Shown: piece by piece, positions 16,924-23,494 of the stretch
How positions within the stretch are numbered: the stretch's first letter is position 1
Layout of the letters: every line of letters starts with the position of its first letter
Origin: JANOBD01 sp031411495
Lineage (GTDB): Bacteria; Planctomycetota; Phycisphaerae; Tepidisphaerales; Tepidisphaeraceae
DNA: 25,904 bases
NCBI GenBank assembly: GCA_031411495.1
Contig: JANOBD010000091.1
Location: 1-25,904 of the forward strand
Direction: 5' to 3'
Position numbers and translations under genes: made by a program
The notes under the pieces: generated by a model
What the model saw: only the letters and a program-made list of their open reading frames with translations
Told to the model about the DNA's origin: nothing
Databases searched by the model: none

Positions 16924-17744
16924 TGTTCGCAAACGAAAATGGAGTGTTCGCGGAGGCGTCGTTCCGCCTTGCGAACGTAAGGCGACGAGTCCAGCTCTAG
17001 CCAGCGATAACCCAGCGGCTGCAGCTCCTGAGTAAAGTGTTGCTCGATCTCCGGCTGCAGCCAGTGGTTTTCCAAAAGTATCGCCGGTCTGGCTTTGCGG
17101 ATGACTTCTCGCGCGCCGTTGAAAACCAGGATTTCAGCGCCTTCGACATCGATCGAGATCACATTCGGCATCCGTGCACGTTTCTGTGCGACCGAATCGA
17201 GTGTCGTCGTCGCGACGGTTACTCGTACTCCGTCGGCTTGCTGATCCTGAACCATCGAGTTCAAGCCAGAATGAGTTCCGACAAAGAAGTCGATCTGGCC
17301 AACATGATCGGAAACGGCGGTTGCTATGACATGGGAGCGATCCTGCATTGCGTTCATCTGCAGATTGCGCCGCGCTGCGTCGGCAATCCTTTCGATCGGC
17401 TCAAAGGCAACGACTTCGCCGCTCGCTCCGACACGTCGGGCGGCAAGCATCGCAACAAAGCCGATGTTTGCCCCGACATTCCAGAAGACATCCCCTTCCT
17501 TCAGCAGCGATTTCAGTGCCTGCTGCTCTTCGGGTTCCGTCGTTCCCAGCGCATAGCCGGGCAGCCCGAACGTGTTGTCGATCCACAGTCCCTTGCATGG
17601 TCCATGCTGAATCTCGCTGATACCCGATGTTGCTCTTTGGCCGAAGTAGCGAATGACTGGCGCGAGTGTCGGATGCCTGAACTGAATTCGTCCGAGCCAG
17701 GAAATGAAACCCGGAGGAAGTTTTCGAGCGATGGCGCGTATCAT
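16920..17744 (-). CDS. FkbM-family methyltransferase
   Basis: Starting at ATG 17744 the protein has 274 residues, MIRAIARKLPPGFISWLG..., paralleling the FkbM protein at 13170-14003. The upstream extension to TTG 17828 overlaps the permease gene and is rejected. SAM loop VFWNVGANIGFVAML (86-100), VVAFEPI (111-117), TLDSV (181-185) and ISIDVEGAEILVFNGA (196-211) form a complete FkbM set. The start is 31 bp after the permease stop. As the first enzyme behind the exporter gene it may be expressed in step with it. Expected reaction: SAM-dependent O-methylation of a sugar hydroxyl. Confidence 0.85.
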   Translation of the reverse strand: MIRAIARKLPPGFISWLGRIQFRHPTLAPVIRYFGQRATSGISEIQHGPCKGLWIDNTFGLPGYALGTTEPEEQQALKSLLKEGDVFWNVGANIGFVAMLAARRVGASGEVVAFEPIERIADAARRNLQMNAMQDRSHVIATAVSDHVGQIDFFVGTHSGLNSMVQDQQADGVRVTVATTTLDSVAQKRARMPNVISIDVEGAEILVFNGAREVIRKARPAILLENHWLQPEIEQHFTQELQPLGYRWLELDSSPYVRKAERRLREHSIFVCEQ

Positions 17745-17775
17745 CTGACGCTTGGTTGAGTCGCCAATCAGTGTA

Positions 17776-18729
17776 TCACACGACGTCCGCGAAGGTGTTC
17801 TCCACGCGCTTGAAGTACGCCAGTCCAAGTGCGAACGTCAACAGTGTGCTAAGGGCACCGATGACCCACATGAGCGGATGTGCAGGTGTGTCGAGGATAC
17901 ACCAGCGGAAGAAGTCGATCGGGCCGGCAATGGGAAGTAATGCATACAGCGGCTGCCACTTCGTGGGGATCTGGGTCACGCTCCAGAAGACCGGGGCGGC
18001 GAAGATCATGAACTGCGTCACGAACGGGATCACGTATCGAACATCGCGATACTCGACGTTTAGTGCCGAGAGGGGCAGTCCCACCGCCAGGGCGGCTAGG
18101 AAGGTCCAGATTGCGGCGACGGGGATCAGCAGGACCTGCCAGCTCGGCACGTACGCGGGGAAACTCGTCGCGAACAGGTAAGGCACGATCGCAAGACCGA
18201 TCAACGTGACGGCCACCAAGCCCAGCAGCACCACGAAGTCCATCAGGCTCACCATCACCGCGCTCGCGGGGAGGATCAGGCGCGGGAAGTAGACCTTTTT
18301 GATCATGTTCTGCGCGCCGACAAGGCTCATGGCGCTGGTCTGCAGGCCGGTGTTGAAGAGCATCCAGGGAAGCTGGCTCACGAGGTAGAAGAGGAAGGCG
18401 GGCTTGACGCCATCCGTGCCCGCGCCGGCGATCTGGCCGAAGATGATCGTGCCGACGATCGTGAACGCCAGCGGCTGGATGATCGCCCAAGCCGCGCCGA
18501 GCACGGTCTGCTTGTAGCGGACCTTGATGTCGCGGGACGCGAAGATCCAGAAGAGTTCGCGGAAGCGCCAGAGTTCATCCAACTCCAATGCCTGCCACCC
18601 TTTGGCCGGGCGAATGTAGCTCACCGGCGGGGTGGCGGTCGGATCGGCGGCGTGGTGCTTGGCGGCTTCGCCTTCGGTCGCCGGCTCAGTGGCAGCGGCG
18701 GAGAGGGTGGTGACGTCGGGGGATTCCAT
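17776..18729 (-). CDS. wzm: Polysaccharide ABC transporter permease (Wzm-like, ABC2 family)
   Basis: The 317-residue protein has a 45-residue polar N-terminal tail, then the family hallmark LFWIFASRDIKVRYKQTVLG (59-78) and AWAIIQPL, followed by six hydrophobic segments and a conserved re-entrant-like stretch around YFPRLILP. RDIKVRYK-x4-G-x-AW-x2-IQP is diagnostic of O-antigen and capsule exporter permeases. Two copies should pair with two Wzt-like ATPases (11896-13173) to flip lipid-linked glycan across the inner membrane. It is the first gene of the 17-gene operon. ATG at 18729 is well placed before the tail; no clear promoter was found upstream. Confidence 0.92.
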   Translation of the reverse strand: MESPDVTTLSAAATEPATEGEAAKHHAADPTATPPVSYIRPAKGWQALELDELWRFRELFWIFASRDIKVRYKQTVLGAAWAIIQPLAFTIVGTIIFGQIAGAGTDGVKPAFLFYLVSQLPWMLFNTGLQTSAMSLVGAQNMIKKVYFPRLILPASAVMVSLMDFVVLLGLVAVTLIGLAIVPYLFATSFPAYVPSWQVLLIPVAAIWTFLAALAVGLPLSALNVEYRDVRYVIPFVTQFMIFAAPVFWSVTQIPTKWQPLYALLPIAGPIDFFRWCILDTPAHPLMWVIGALSTLLTFALGLAYFKRVENTFADVV

Positions 18730-19050
18730 GTCGGAGTGCAGAGGACGCTGAGTGAGTTGCGGATGGACTTCGTCCCCGTCGGTGCACGCAGTCGTTTGCG
18801 GCCGTTGGGGTGTGGTCGAGTTGTTCAGCCGCCGCGCGGGCAGTGCGCGGGTTCATCACGATCGTACCATCTGTCGGTCACGCGAAACGCTCAAGGTCGC
18901 ATTCACGAAGAATGCCGCGAGCCGGCTCCGCGAACCGCCAGAATCGGTCAAGATTACAGCGACTCGCCCGTCCATGACGGGTGATTAGTCAAAACACATC
19001 GCTGCTAGCGCGTTCAAGCCAATACTCCCTGACGATCCCACCTTGGCATT

Positions 19051-19065
19051 GCCGGTGTCACCGGC
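19051..19065. promoter_or_regulatory. Perfect 15-bp palindrome, possible operator
   Basis: GCCGGTG-T-CACCGGC is a perfect inverted repeat with 7-bp arms and one central base. No T-tract follows on either strand, so it is not a terminator. It lies about 320 bp upstream of the wzm-like start and 18 bp from a second inverted repeat. A dimeric regulator site is possible; chance cannot be excluded. Confidence 0.3.
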
Positions 19066-19082
19066 TCGGCCCAAAATCATGT

Positions 19083-19105
19083 AAACGTCCCGTAAATAGA
19101 CGTTT
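19083..19105. promoter_or_regulatory. Inverted repeat with 7-bp arms, possible operator
   Basis: AAACGTC (19083-19089) and GACGTTT (19099-19105) are exact reverse complements separated by 9 bp. The arm-to-arm centre distance of 16 bp would place both half-sites on about the same face of the helix. It lies in the gene-free region ahead of the polysaccharide operon. Function is unproven. Confidence 0.28.
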
Positions 19106-19434
19106 GGGAGAGTTGTTAGCGTCATTTCGACGCGAATTGATCGTCGGCAGGATTATGAGCAAGCACTGCCAGATTGCAACCAGAATCGTGTCGACTTACG
19201 AAGCATCAGCGGCCACACGTCGTCCGATACCGCGAACCTGCCAATGGTTCCGGTCGCAGTGGAAAAGACACCCCAGCAATCCAGTTCGGTCGAACTCCTG
19301 GACAGATTTCGAGGGGGAGGGCCTGCAGCAGGGCGTTTTAGAACGAGATTCGCCCGTAACTGCTTGAGCAGGAATTCGTTACGTCATTTCGGCAATCAAA
19401 CTCGAGCGGATTCACTTTCGAAAGAAACCGATGC

Positions 19435-20229
19435 GGGTCCGCCGACAAGGCCGTGCAGGGTTTCGGCCGGACGCACCGATCGAATCAGGTGAACGCCCCG
19501 AACTACCGTCTGGTGAGTACGAACCTGGAGGGCCAGAAGCGGTTCATCTCCTCGATCGCACGTCGCCTGAACCAGCTCGGGGCGCTCACCCGCGGCCAGC
19601 GGGAGGCGGCCACCAACGGGCTTTTCGACGCCACCGACAACCTGGAAGATGATTACGCCAAGGGCGGCCTGAAGAAGCTCTATGAGGACATCGTCGCCGG
19701 CAAGGTGGAAGGCATCTCGTTGAAGGCCTTCACCGAGCAGACCGGTCTGCGGCTGGTGGACGACACCACGGGCCAGCTCCGCGACGACCTGCCCCCGATC
19801 ACGCGGTTCCTGAACCGCCTTCTGAGTCTGACGTGCGCGATGCAGAATCGGATGTTCACGGAGTTCTCCAATCGCCATCGCGAGGCCATCGAGCACGCGA
19901 TCAACGCAGGCACATTCGACACCGGCGTGGAGACCAAGCGCGCGGAGCGTGTGAAGCTGATCCGCGAGCGGCTGCACCCGAAGTCGTTAGATGACTTGAA
20001 GGACAAGGCGGAGTTCTGGGCGATCAACACCCAGAGTGGTTTCATCTGGGCCGGGTCGCGCACCCACAACCGGACGGACGCCCGGACCGGGGATGTTTTG
20101 ACGCAATTCCGATTTGCCGAGCTCGGTTACCGGCTTCTGACAAACGGCCGAATTGGCGTGCCGATGACGGACGAACGGAAGGCCCAAATCGCCATGATCG
20201 GCAAACCGGCACCTCGGCCGAACCCGTAA
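19435..20229 (+). pseudogene. Strawberry-notch (SBNO)-type helicase, C-terminal remnant
   Basis: In frame from about 19435 the sequence reads GSADKAVQGFGRTHRSNQ and then YRLVSTNLEGQKRFISSIAR, RLNQLGALTRGQREA. This is helicase motif VI plus the start of the strawberry-notch C-terminal domain. Whole proteins of this kind in phages and plasmids run to well over a thousand residues, with motifs I-V upstream. Here likeness ends abruptly just before SADKAV and no upstream helicase motifs are found in any frame, so the gene is 5'-truncated. The remaining 250 or so residues run intact to TAA at 20227-20229. Related proteins include the DarB antirestriction protein of phage P1; the remnant probably has no function. 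An internal GTG at 19453 could still allow translation. Confidence 0.72.
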
Positions 20230-20365
20230 TGGCTCGTTTTAGGCGCCCCAGACCCCCAAAAAACGCGTCCGAAGGGTCTCGACCCTGTCCAGACACCCCC
20301 CCGACCCCTCAACGAGCCGCAAATGGCCGCCCGTGAACCTTGGGCGCCTGCCGTAGAAAACCCCC
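20230..20365. other. C-rich spacer between convergent genes
   Basis: This 136-bp stretch separates the stop of the plus-strand helicase remnant from the stop of the minus-strand replication gene. It has several runs of C. A weak hairpin (AGGGT-CTCG-ACCCT, near 20268-20281) is visible without a proper T-tract. I see no gene. Confidence 0.4.
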
Positions 20366-21850
20366 TTACCCTTGGTCCGCCGATTTCCGCCTCGAGGGGA
20401 GTCGGTTGAAGATGTAGTTGCGTCGCGGCTTCGGCGGCGTTTCGGATGCGGCCGGGGTGGCGTCCGGGTCACCGTATTCGGCGACGAACATGTTGATCAG
20501 TTCCGAGAAGTCTTCCGGAACCTTGGCCTTGTATCGCTCCATGGCGGCCGGGTTGGTGTCGAGGTCGCTGTTGCAGACCACCCGCTTGATGCGGTCGAGG
20601 GCCGGCGTGGTGGTGTTGTCGACCACCTTCTTGCCGTACTTGGCCTTATACGCCATGGAGAGCTGGCTGACGATCCGGCGGGAGCGGACCGGGTCGGGCG
20701 CGACCGCGAAGTGTGCCATGGCCATTTCGTACTCGCTCATTTGCGGGGTGACGAGGTCGCGCTGTTCGATCCAGCCGCCGGCTTCGATCCAGGCGATGAA
20801 CCGCGGCTGGTACTTGACGTCCTCGAGCTTGACGGACTTCTGGAGCCGGCGGATCTCGCTGAGCGCTTCCCGGCCGTTGACGCCGGCCTTGCGGTACGCC
20901 GCGCGGCTGTCGTCGATCTTGTCCCGCTTCACCGGCCAGTACGCCTCCCAGACCTTGCGGAACTTCTCCTCGTCCTTCTCGGTCCATTCCTCCACGGCTC
21001 TTCCTTCTACGGCTCCTCCCTCCACGGCCACGGCTCCGGCATATTTCATAATATAAGTCCCCCCACCCGTTTTCGCGGCGAAGCCGCTATCTTGGATTGA
21101 TTCTTTTTTTGTTTCTTGAATTACTTCTTCTATTTCTTCTTCTGTTTCTTCTTTGGCTGCAACCAGTTGCACCCCTGCCCTGCAACCAGTTGCATCCCCC
21201 CCTGCAACCAGTTGCAGTCCCCCCTGCAACTGGTTGCAGTCCCCCCTGCAACCAGTTGCATCCCCCCCTGCACCGGGTTGCACCCCATAATTGTCAGGGC
21301 TGCAACCAGTTGCACCCTGCGGCTCAGGGATGCAATGGGTTGCACCCCTGGCTGCATCCTGGGGTGCATCTTGGGGTGCAACCAGTTGCACCCTCTGTTG
21401 CACCCTCTGCTGGACCCTCGCTTGCGCCTTGGTTGGATTCGGCAAGCATTCGGTCATTTCCTTCAGCAGCTTCGAGTTGCCGATGATGCGGGACTTGTTT
21501 TCCTCGGCGACGTCATTAAGCCACCGGATCCGGAAGAGGATGTAACCCGCGTCCTCCTCGTCGGTGATGTCGGCGAGTTCGAAGGTTCGGGCGTGGTTGG
21601 CGCCGCCGTGTTCGACCAAGAGTCCGACAGCGCGGAGGTACGCGAGGCAGTATCTGGTGCTACGCACTTCCATCCCCGACTCCTTGGCCAGAATCTCGAG
21701 TCCCGGCCGGGGCGTGGGGAGCCTGGAGTAGATGGAGAGCAACACGGCCCTTACGCCGGCGCCGTGGAGGTGTTCGAGGATGCCGGATGCGCGCAGGGCG
21801 GCCATCCACTTGAGGGGATTGATGTTGTTGACGAACTCACGCTTGGCCAT
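20366..21850 (-). CDS. Phage-type replication initiator (lambda O-like layout) with origin-like array inside
   Basis: The 494-residue protein has three parts. Residues 1-130 look like a winged helix-turn-helix (GVRAVLLSIYSRLPTP, then LEILAKESGMEVRSTRYCLAYLR, AVGLLVEH). Residues about 154-231 are a low-complexity linker rich in QLVA, ATGC and CNQL units, encoded by palindromic DNA repeats, followed by the acidic EETEEEIEEVIQETKKESIQ (234-253). Residues about 285-365 match the C-terminal module of phage replication proteins (FRKVWEAYWPVKRDK, AAYRK, YQPRFIAWIEAGGWIEQRD, like F..FW..YP.K...-FIP....WL....W.). An initiator that binds its own coding sequence and recruits the helicase loader is inferred. 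ATG 21850 overlaps the upstream gene by 14 bp. The exact family is not known to me. Confidence 0.7.
   Translation of the reverse strand: MAKREFVNNINPLKWMAALRASGILEHLHGAGVRAVLLSIYSRLPTPRPGLEILAKESGMEVRSTRYCLAYLRAVGLLVEHGGANHARTFELADITDEEDAGYILFRIRWLNDVAEENKSRIIGNSKLLKEMTECLPNPTKAQARVQQRVQQRVQLVAPQDAPQDAARGATHCIPEPQGATGCSPDNYGVQPGAGGDATGCRGDCNQLQGGLQLVAGGDATGCRAGVQLVAAKEETEEEIEEVIQETKKESIQDSGFAAKTGGGTYIMKYAGAVAVEGGAVEGRAVEEWTEKDEEKFRKVWEAYWPVKRDKIDDSRAAYRKAGVNGREALSEIRRLQKSVKLEDVKYQPRFIAWIEAGGWIEQRDLVTPQMSEYEMAMAHFAVAPDPVRSRRIVSQLSMAYKAKYGKKVVDNTTTPALDRIKRVVCNSDLDTNPAAMERYKAKVPEDFSELINMFVAEYGDPDATPAASETPPKPRRNYIFNRLPSRRKSADQG
21095..21157. other. AT/pyrimidine-rich tract, candidate DNA unwinding element
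   Basis: On the plus strand this 63-bp stretch is nearly all T with scattered C and G (for example TTCTTTTTTTGTTTCTTG), in sharp contrast to the GC-rich surroundings. It directly abuts the repeat array at 21158 and encodes the Glu/Lys-rich segment of the initiator. In lambda the same position, just downstream of the iterons in the O gene, is the region that melts first. Confidence 0.55.
21158..21390. repeat. Array of palindromic iteron-like repeats, candidate replication origin
   Basis: TGCAACCAGTTGCA occurs exactly at 21158, 21181, 21203, 21247, 21301 and 21377, and as its exact reverse complement TGCAACTGGTTGCA at 21225. Degenerate copies lie at 21269 (TGCACCGGGTTGCA) and 21331 (TGCAATGGGTTGCA), with partial sites between 21353 and 21380. 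Starts of the first six sites are 22-23 bp apart, about two helical turns, separated mostly by C-rich spacers of 8-9 bp. The array lies wholly inside the replication-initiator gene. Confidence 0.8.
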
Positions 21851-22130
21851 GGGGATTCTCCTTGGGTTCGATGGGGTTTTTGAGTTGGGTTTTCAGGGCC
21901 CATTCGGCGATGACTTTCACGCCGGCGGCCTGGCTGGCGGCGTGTCCGTGGTCCCGGCAGTATTGGAGGGCTTCGCGGATGCGGGCCACGACGAGGTTGG
22001 CGACGTCGCGGTGCTTCAGGGGTGTTCGCGATTCGCGCGGACCGCAAGGGCTCTGACCCGTGTCATGATTGCGCCACGACTCGCCGGAGCCGTCTTCCGG
22101 TCCGAAACGATTTTCGTAATTGAAATTCAT
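21837..22130 (-). CDS. Small hypothetical protein upstream of the replication initiator
   Basis: From ATG 22130 this encodes 97 residues (GTG 22136 would add two). The N-terminal half is polar and Asn/Gly/Ser-rich; the C-terminal half, LKHRDVANLVVARIREALQY followed by CRDHGHAASQAAGVKVIAEW, looks like two or three helices. I recognise no family. Its end overlaps the initiator gene by 14 bp, so translation is probably coupled and the protein may act with the initiator, for example as a copy-control, loader-accessory or regulatory protein. That role is inference from position only. No strong Shine-Dalgarno was seen. Confidence 0.6.
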   Translation of the reverse strand: MNFNYENRFGPEDGSGESWRNHDTGQSPCGPRESRTPLKHRDVANLVVARIREALQYCRDHGHAASQAAGVKVIAEWALKTQLKNPIEPKENPHGQA

Positions 22131-22378
22131 GGCCACAAAGATGCACCACGAGCAAAAAAGGCAGGGCGGTGGCCTACCAAGGTGTTTTCAGGTTTTCGGG
22201 AATTCGTCGTGCTTCGAATTAGAATGATCGCGCGAGAGCAATCAGAACTGCTGACCCCCCCCCGGTGGCTGACCCCCTCGACGGATTTTTTTCGCTGTCC
22301 ATGACGGCTGGCCACAGATCCCTTCCATACCAGCCCTCTGTCACCGCGGTGATGGCAACAACGAAAGCGAGCGTCAAT

Positions 22379-22558
22379 ATGGACTTTTTCACTGAACCCG
22401 CCGCATTCCTGCCCACGGCCGGTGCGGCGATTTTCATCGCGTTGCTCTTCATGGTCGGGTGCGACCATTCGGTGTTGCCGAACGTGAGTGCTGCGCACCT
22501 GTTCTGGAGCGTGATCGCGCTCATTGCCGCGGGGATCTGCATCCTGGGGAACCTATGA
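22379..22558 (+). CDS. Small membrane protein, hypothetical
   Basis: From ATG 22379 the 59-residue product has two hydrophobic segments: AAFLPTAGAAIFIALLFMVG (about 8-27) and LFWSVIALIAAGICILG (about 41-57), joined by a short polar loop. Earlier in-frame starts (GTG 22265, ATG 22301, ATG 22352) would add a polar leader that looks less coding-like, so the short form is preferred but not certain. Its stop overlaps the next gene's start (ATGA). It stands divergent to the replication pair across about 250 bp. Two-helix proteins in mobile elements can be holin-like or toxin-like; nothing here decides. Confidence 0.5.
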   Translation: MDFFTEPAAFLPTAGAAIFIALLFMVGCDHSVLPNVSAAHLFWSVIALIAAGICILGNL

Positions 22559-22950
22559 TCGACAGCGAAAACCGCTTTGTGGTGATGATTCACAGCGACA
22601 GTTTTCTTGCCACGGCGGACCTGGAGAGCCCGACGACGGTGGTGGGTGCGAACCAGGGGAACCACAACGCGCGGGTGAACGGGAAGCCGGTGGAAGGGTG
22701 CGGGGCGACGGGGCAGGGAGTTGCGGTGTTCCCGACGTATTTGCTGGCCGGTTGCGCGGAGGGTTGCGCGCGGTTCATGATCGATTCGATGCGATCGGGC
22801 TTCGCGTTGACGCGTTACGACCACAGCAACCACCAGATCGGGAAGACGCAGTTGTTCAACGACGCCGGCGAGCTGTTGCGTGAGTCCGACCCGCTGCCCG
22901 GAACCGAGCCGGATGAGGACGCGGATTCCGAGTCCGAATCGACCGATTAG
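22555..22950 (+). CDS. Hypothetical protein with acidic C-terminal tail
   Basis: The 131-residue product starts at ATG 22555 inside the ATGA overlap with the small membrane-protein gene. The first 100 residues look like a compact beta-rich domain (NRFVVMIHSDSFLATADL, VVGANQGNHNARVNGKPVEG) with several cysteines near GCAEGCARFM. The last 25 residues are strongly acidic (EPDEDADSESESTD). I do not recognise the family. Acidic small proteins in phages and plasmids are sometimes DNA mimics or inhibitors, but that is speculation. A terminator follows 30 bp after the stop, so the two genes form one short transcript. Confidence 0.6.
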   Translation: MIDSENRFVVMIHSDSFLATADLESPTTVVGANQGNHNARVNGKPVEGCGATGQGVAVFPTYLLAGCAEGCARFMIDSMRSGFALTRYDHSNHQIGKTQLFNDAGELLRESDPLPGTEPDEDADSESESTD

Positions 22951-22979
22951 CCTTCGGCCACCGCCACTGAGTCAAAGCC

Positions 22980-23004
22980 AGCCGACCATCATGGTCGGCT
23001 TTTT
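22980..23004 (+). terminator. Rho-independent terminator after the small gene pair
   Basis: AGCCGACCA (22980-22988) and TGGTCGGCT (22992-23000) make a 9-bp stem with a TCA loop, followed directly by a run of five T to 23004. It lies 30 bp after the stop of the 131-residue protein gene. Confidence 0.85.
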
Positions 23005-23037
23005 CGTCGGCTTCCGGTCCTGCGTGCAGCGGCTTCC

Positions 23038-23061
23038 GCCACCGTGATTGGTGACGGTGGC
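23038..23061. repeat. Inverted repeat with 8-bp arms
   Basis: GCCACCGT (23038-23045) and ACGGTGGC (23054-23061) are exact reverse complements around an 8-bp spacer. No T-tract follows. It lies between the terminator and the excisionase-like gene. Either a hairpin or a protein-binding site is possible. Confidence 0.3.
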
Positions 23062-23250
23062 CTCGCCCAAATCCGTGAAAAATTTCGAGTGGTCATCGAC
23101 CAACCCTGCCATCTCGAGGCTTCAGCCGGGGAGCGTCAAACCGTCCAATCGCCCGCCGTAACCAGGGAGTTTTGTTCAAGAATCCGGATTTGCGATGGGC
23201 CACCGTCCACGAAACCGCGATCGCAGTGGCATTTTCACACGCACAAATCG
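23062..23250. other. Gene-free leader upstream of the recombination genes
   Basis: The interval from the terminator to the excisionase-like gene (23005-23290) shows no supported gene; the long minus-strand frame covering it continues antisense through the recombinase gene. It should hold the promoter of the xis-int-int set, but I could not assign -35/-10 boxes with confidence. Confidence 0.4.
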
Positions 23251-23269
23251 TCATCGCGTGTCGCGATGA
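23251..23269. promoter_or_regulatory. Perfect inverted repeat just upstream of the HTH gene, candidate operator
   Basis: TCATCGCG (23251-23258), spacer TGT, and CGCGATGA (23262-23269) are exact reverse complements. The site ends 11 bp before the Shine-Dalgarno sequence and 21 bp before the start codon of the excisionase-like gene, a normal place for autoregulation or for leader hairpin control. Confidence 0.45.
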
Positions 23270-23279
23270 GCATTCTTTC

Positions 23280-23285
23280 AAGGAG
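23280..23285 (+). promoter_or_regulatory. Strong ribosome binding site
   Basis: AAGGAG lies 5 bp before ATG 23291, an ideal Shine-Dalgarno that fixes the start of the excisionase-like gene. Confidence 0.8.
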
Positions 23286-23290
23286 TCCGT

Positions 23291-23491
23291 ATGTCCGAAG
23301 TAACCGTCCCGCAGTTCGAGTTCATCACCGTCGCCGATTGGGCCGCCAACCTGCGCGTCTCCAAGCGGCAGATCTTCCGCTGGATCGCCGAGCGGGTCAT
23401 CCCCGACTACGACTTTTCCTGCGGCAAGACTCGTCGGTGGCATCGCACCACCTACCAGAACTGGGTCGAAACGCAGAAGGGCGGGAAGTGA
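23291..23491 (+). CDS. Excisionase-like small helix-turn-helix DNA-binding protein
   Basis: This 66-residue protein has one helix-turn-helix of the excisionase/MerR-like kind. FITVADWAANLRVSKRQIFR (10-29) is the HTH with the typical pattern t..ew...l.VS...i.rWi, and WIAERVIPDYDFSCGKTRRW is the wing, ending in HRTTYQNWV. The length and pattern fit excisionases (recombination directionality factors). It lies 3 bp upstream of the first tyrosine recombinase gene, the usual xis-int layout, so steering integration against excision is the likely job. A palindrome 21 bp upstream may be its own binding site. The start is fixed by AAGGAG. A purely transcriptional role remains possible. Confidence 0.78.
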   Translation: MSEVTVPQFEFITVADWAANLRVSKRQIFRWIAERVIPDYDFSCGKTRRWHRTTYQNWVETQKGGK

Positions 23492-23494
23492 TTC

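Larger units (their letters stand above)
18730..19434. other. Gene-free region upstream of the polysaccharide operon
   Basis: About 700 bp without a recognisable gene on either strand; the frames present are Arg/Ser-rich and lack motifs. It should hold the promoter of the minus-strand operon, but I could not find a good -35/-10 pair at proper spacing, nor a JUMPstart/ops-like element. It contains a CCCGT-CCATG-ACGGG hairpin near 18969-18983 and the two inverted repeats listed separately. It also forms the seam between the polysaccharide operon and the mobile-element genes. Confidence 0.5.

Noticed and set aside
18730..19000. TTGACT/TTGACC-like -35 boxes upstream of the wzm-like gene
   Set aside because: No -10-like sequence at 16-19 bp follows either box on the minus strand.
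19396..19977. 193-codon minus-strand frame
   Set aside because: Antisense to the strawberry-notch remnant, which has recognisable helicase motif VI on the plus strand.
20231..20318. Inverted repeat GGCTCGTT / AACGAGCC with 72-bp loop
   Set aside because: 8-bp arms at that distance are likely by chance and no function is suggested by the context.
21158..21390. CRISPR-like array
   Set aside because: Repeats are 14 bp and palindromic, spacers are only 8-9 bp and C-rich rather than unique 30-40 bp, and the array lies in a coding gene with no cas genes near.
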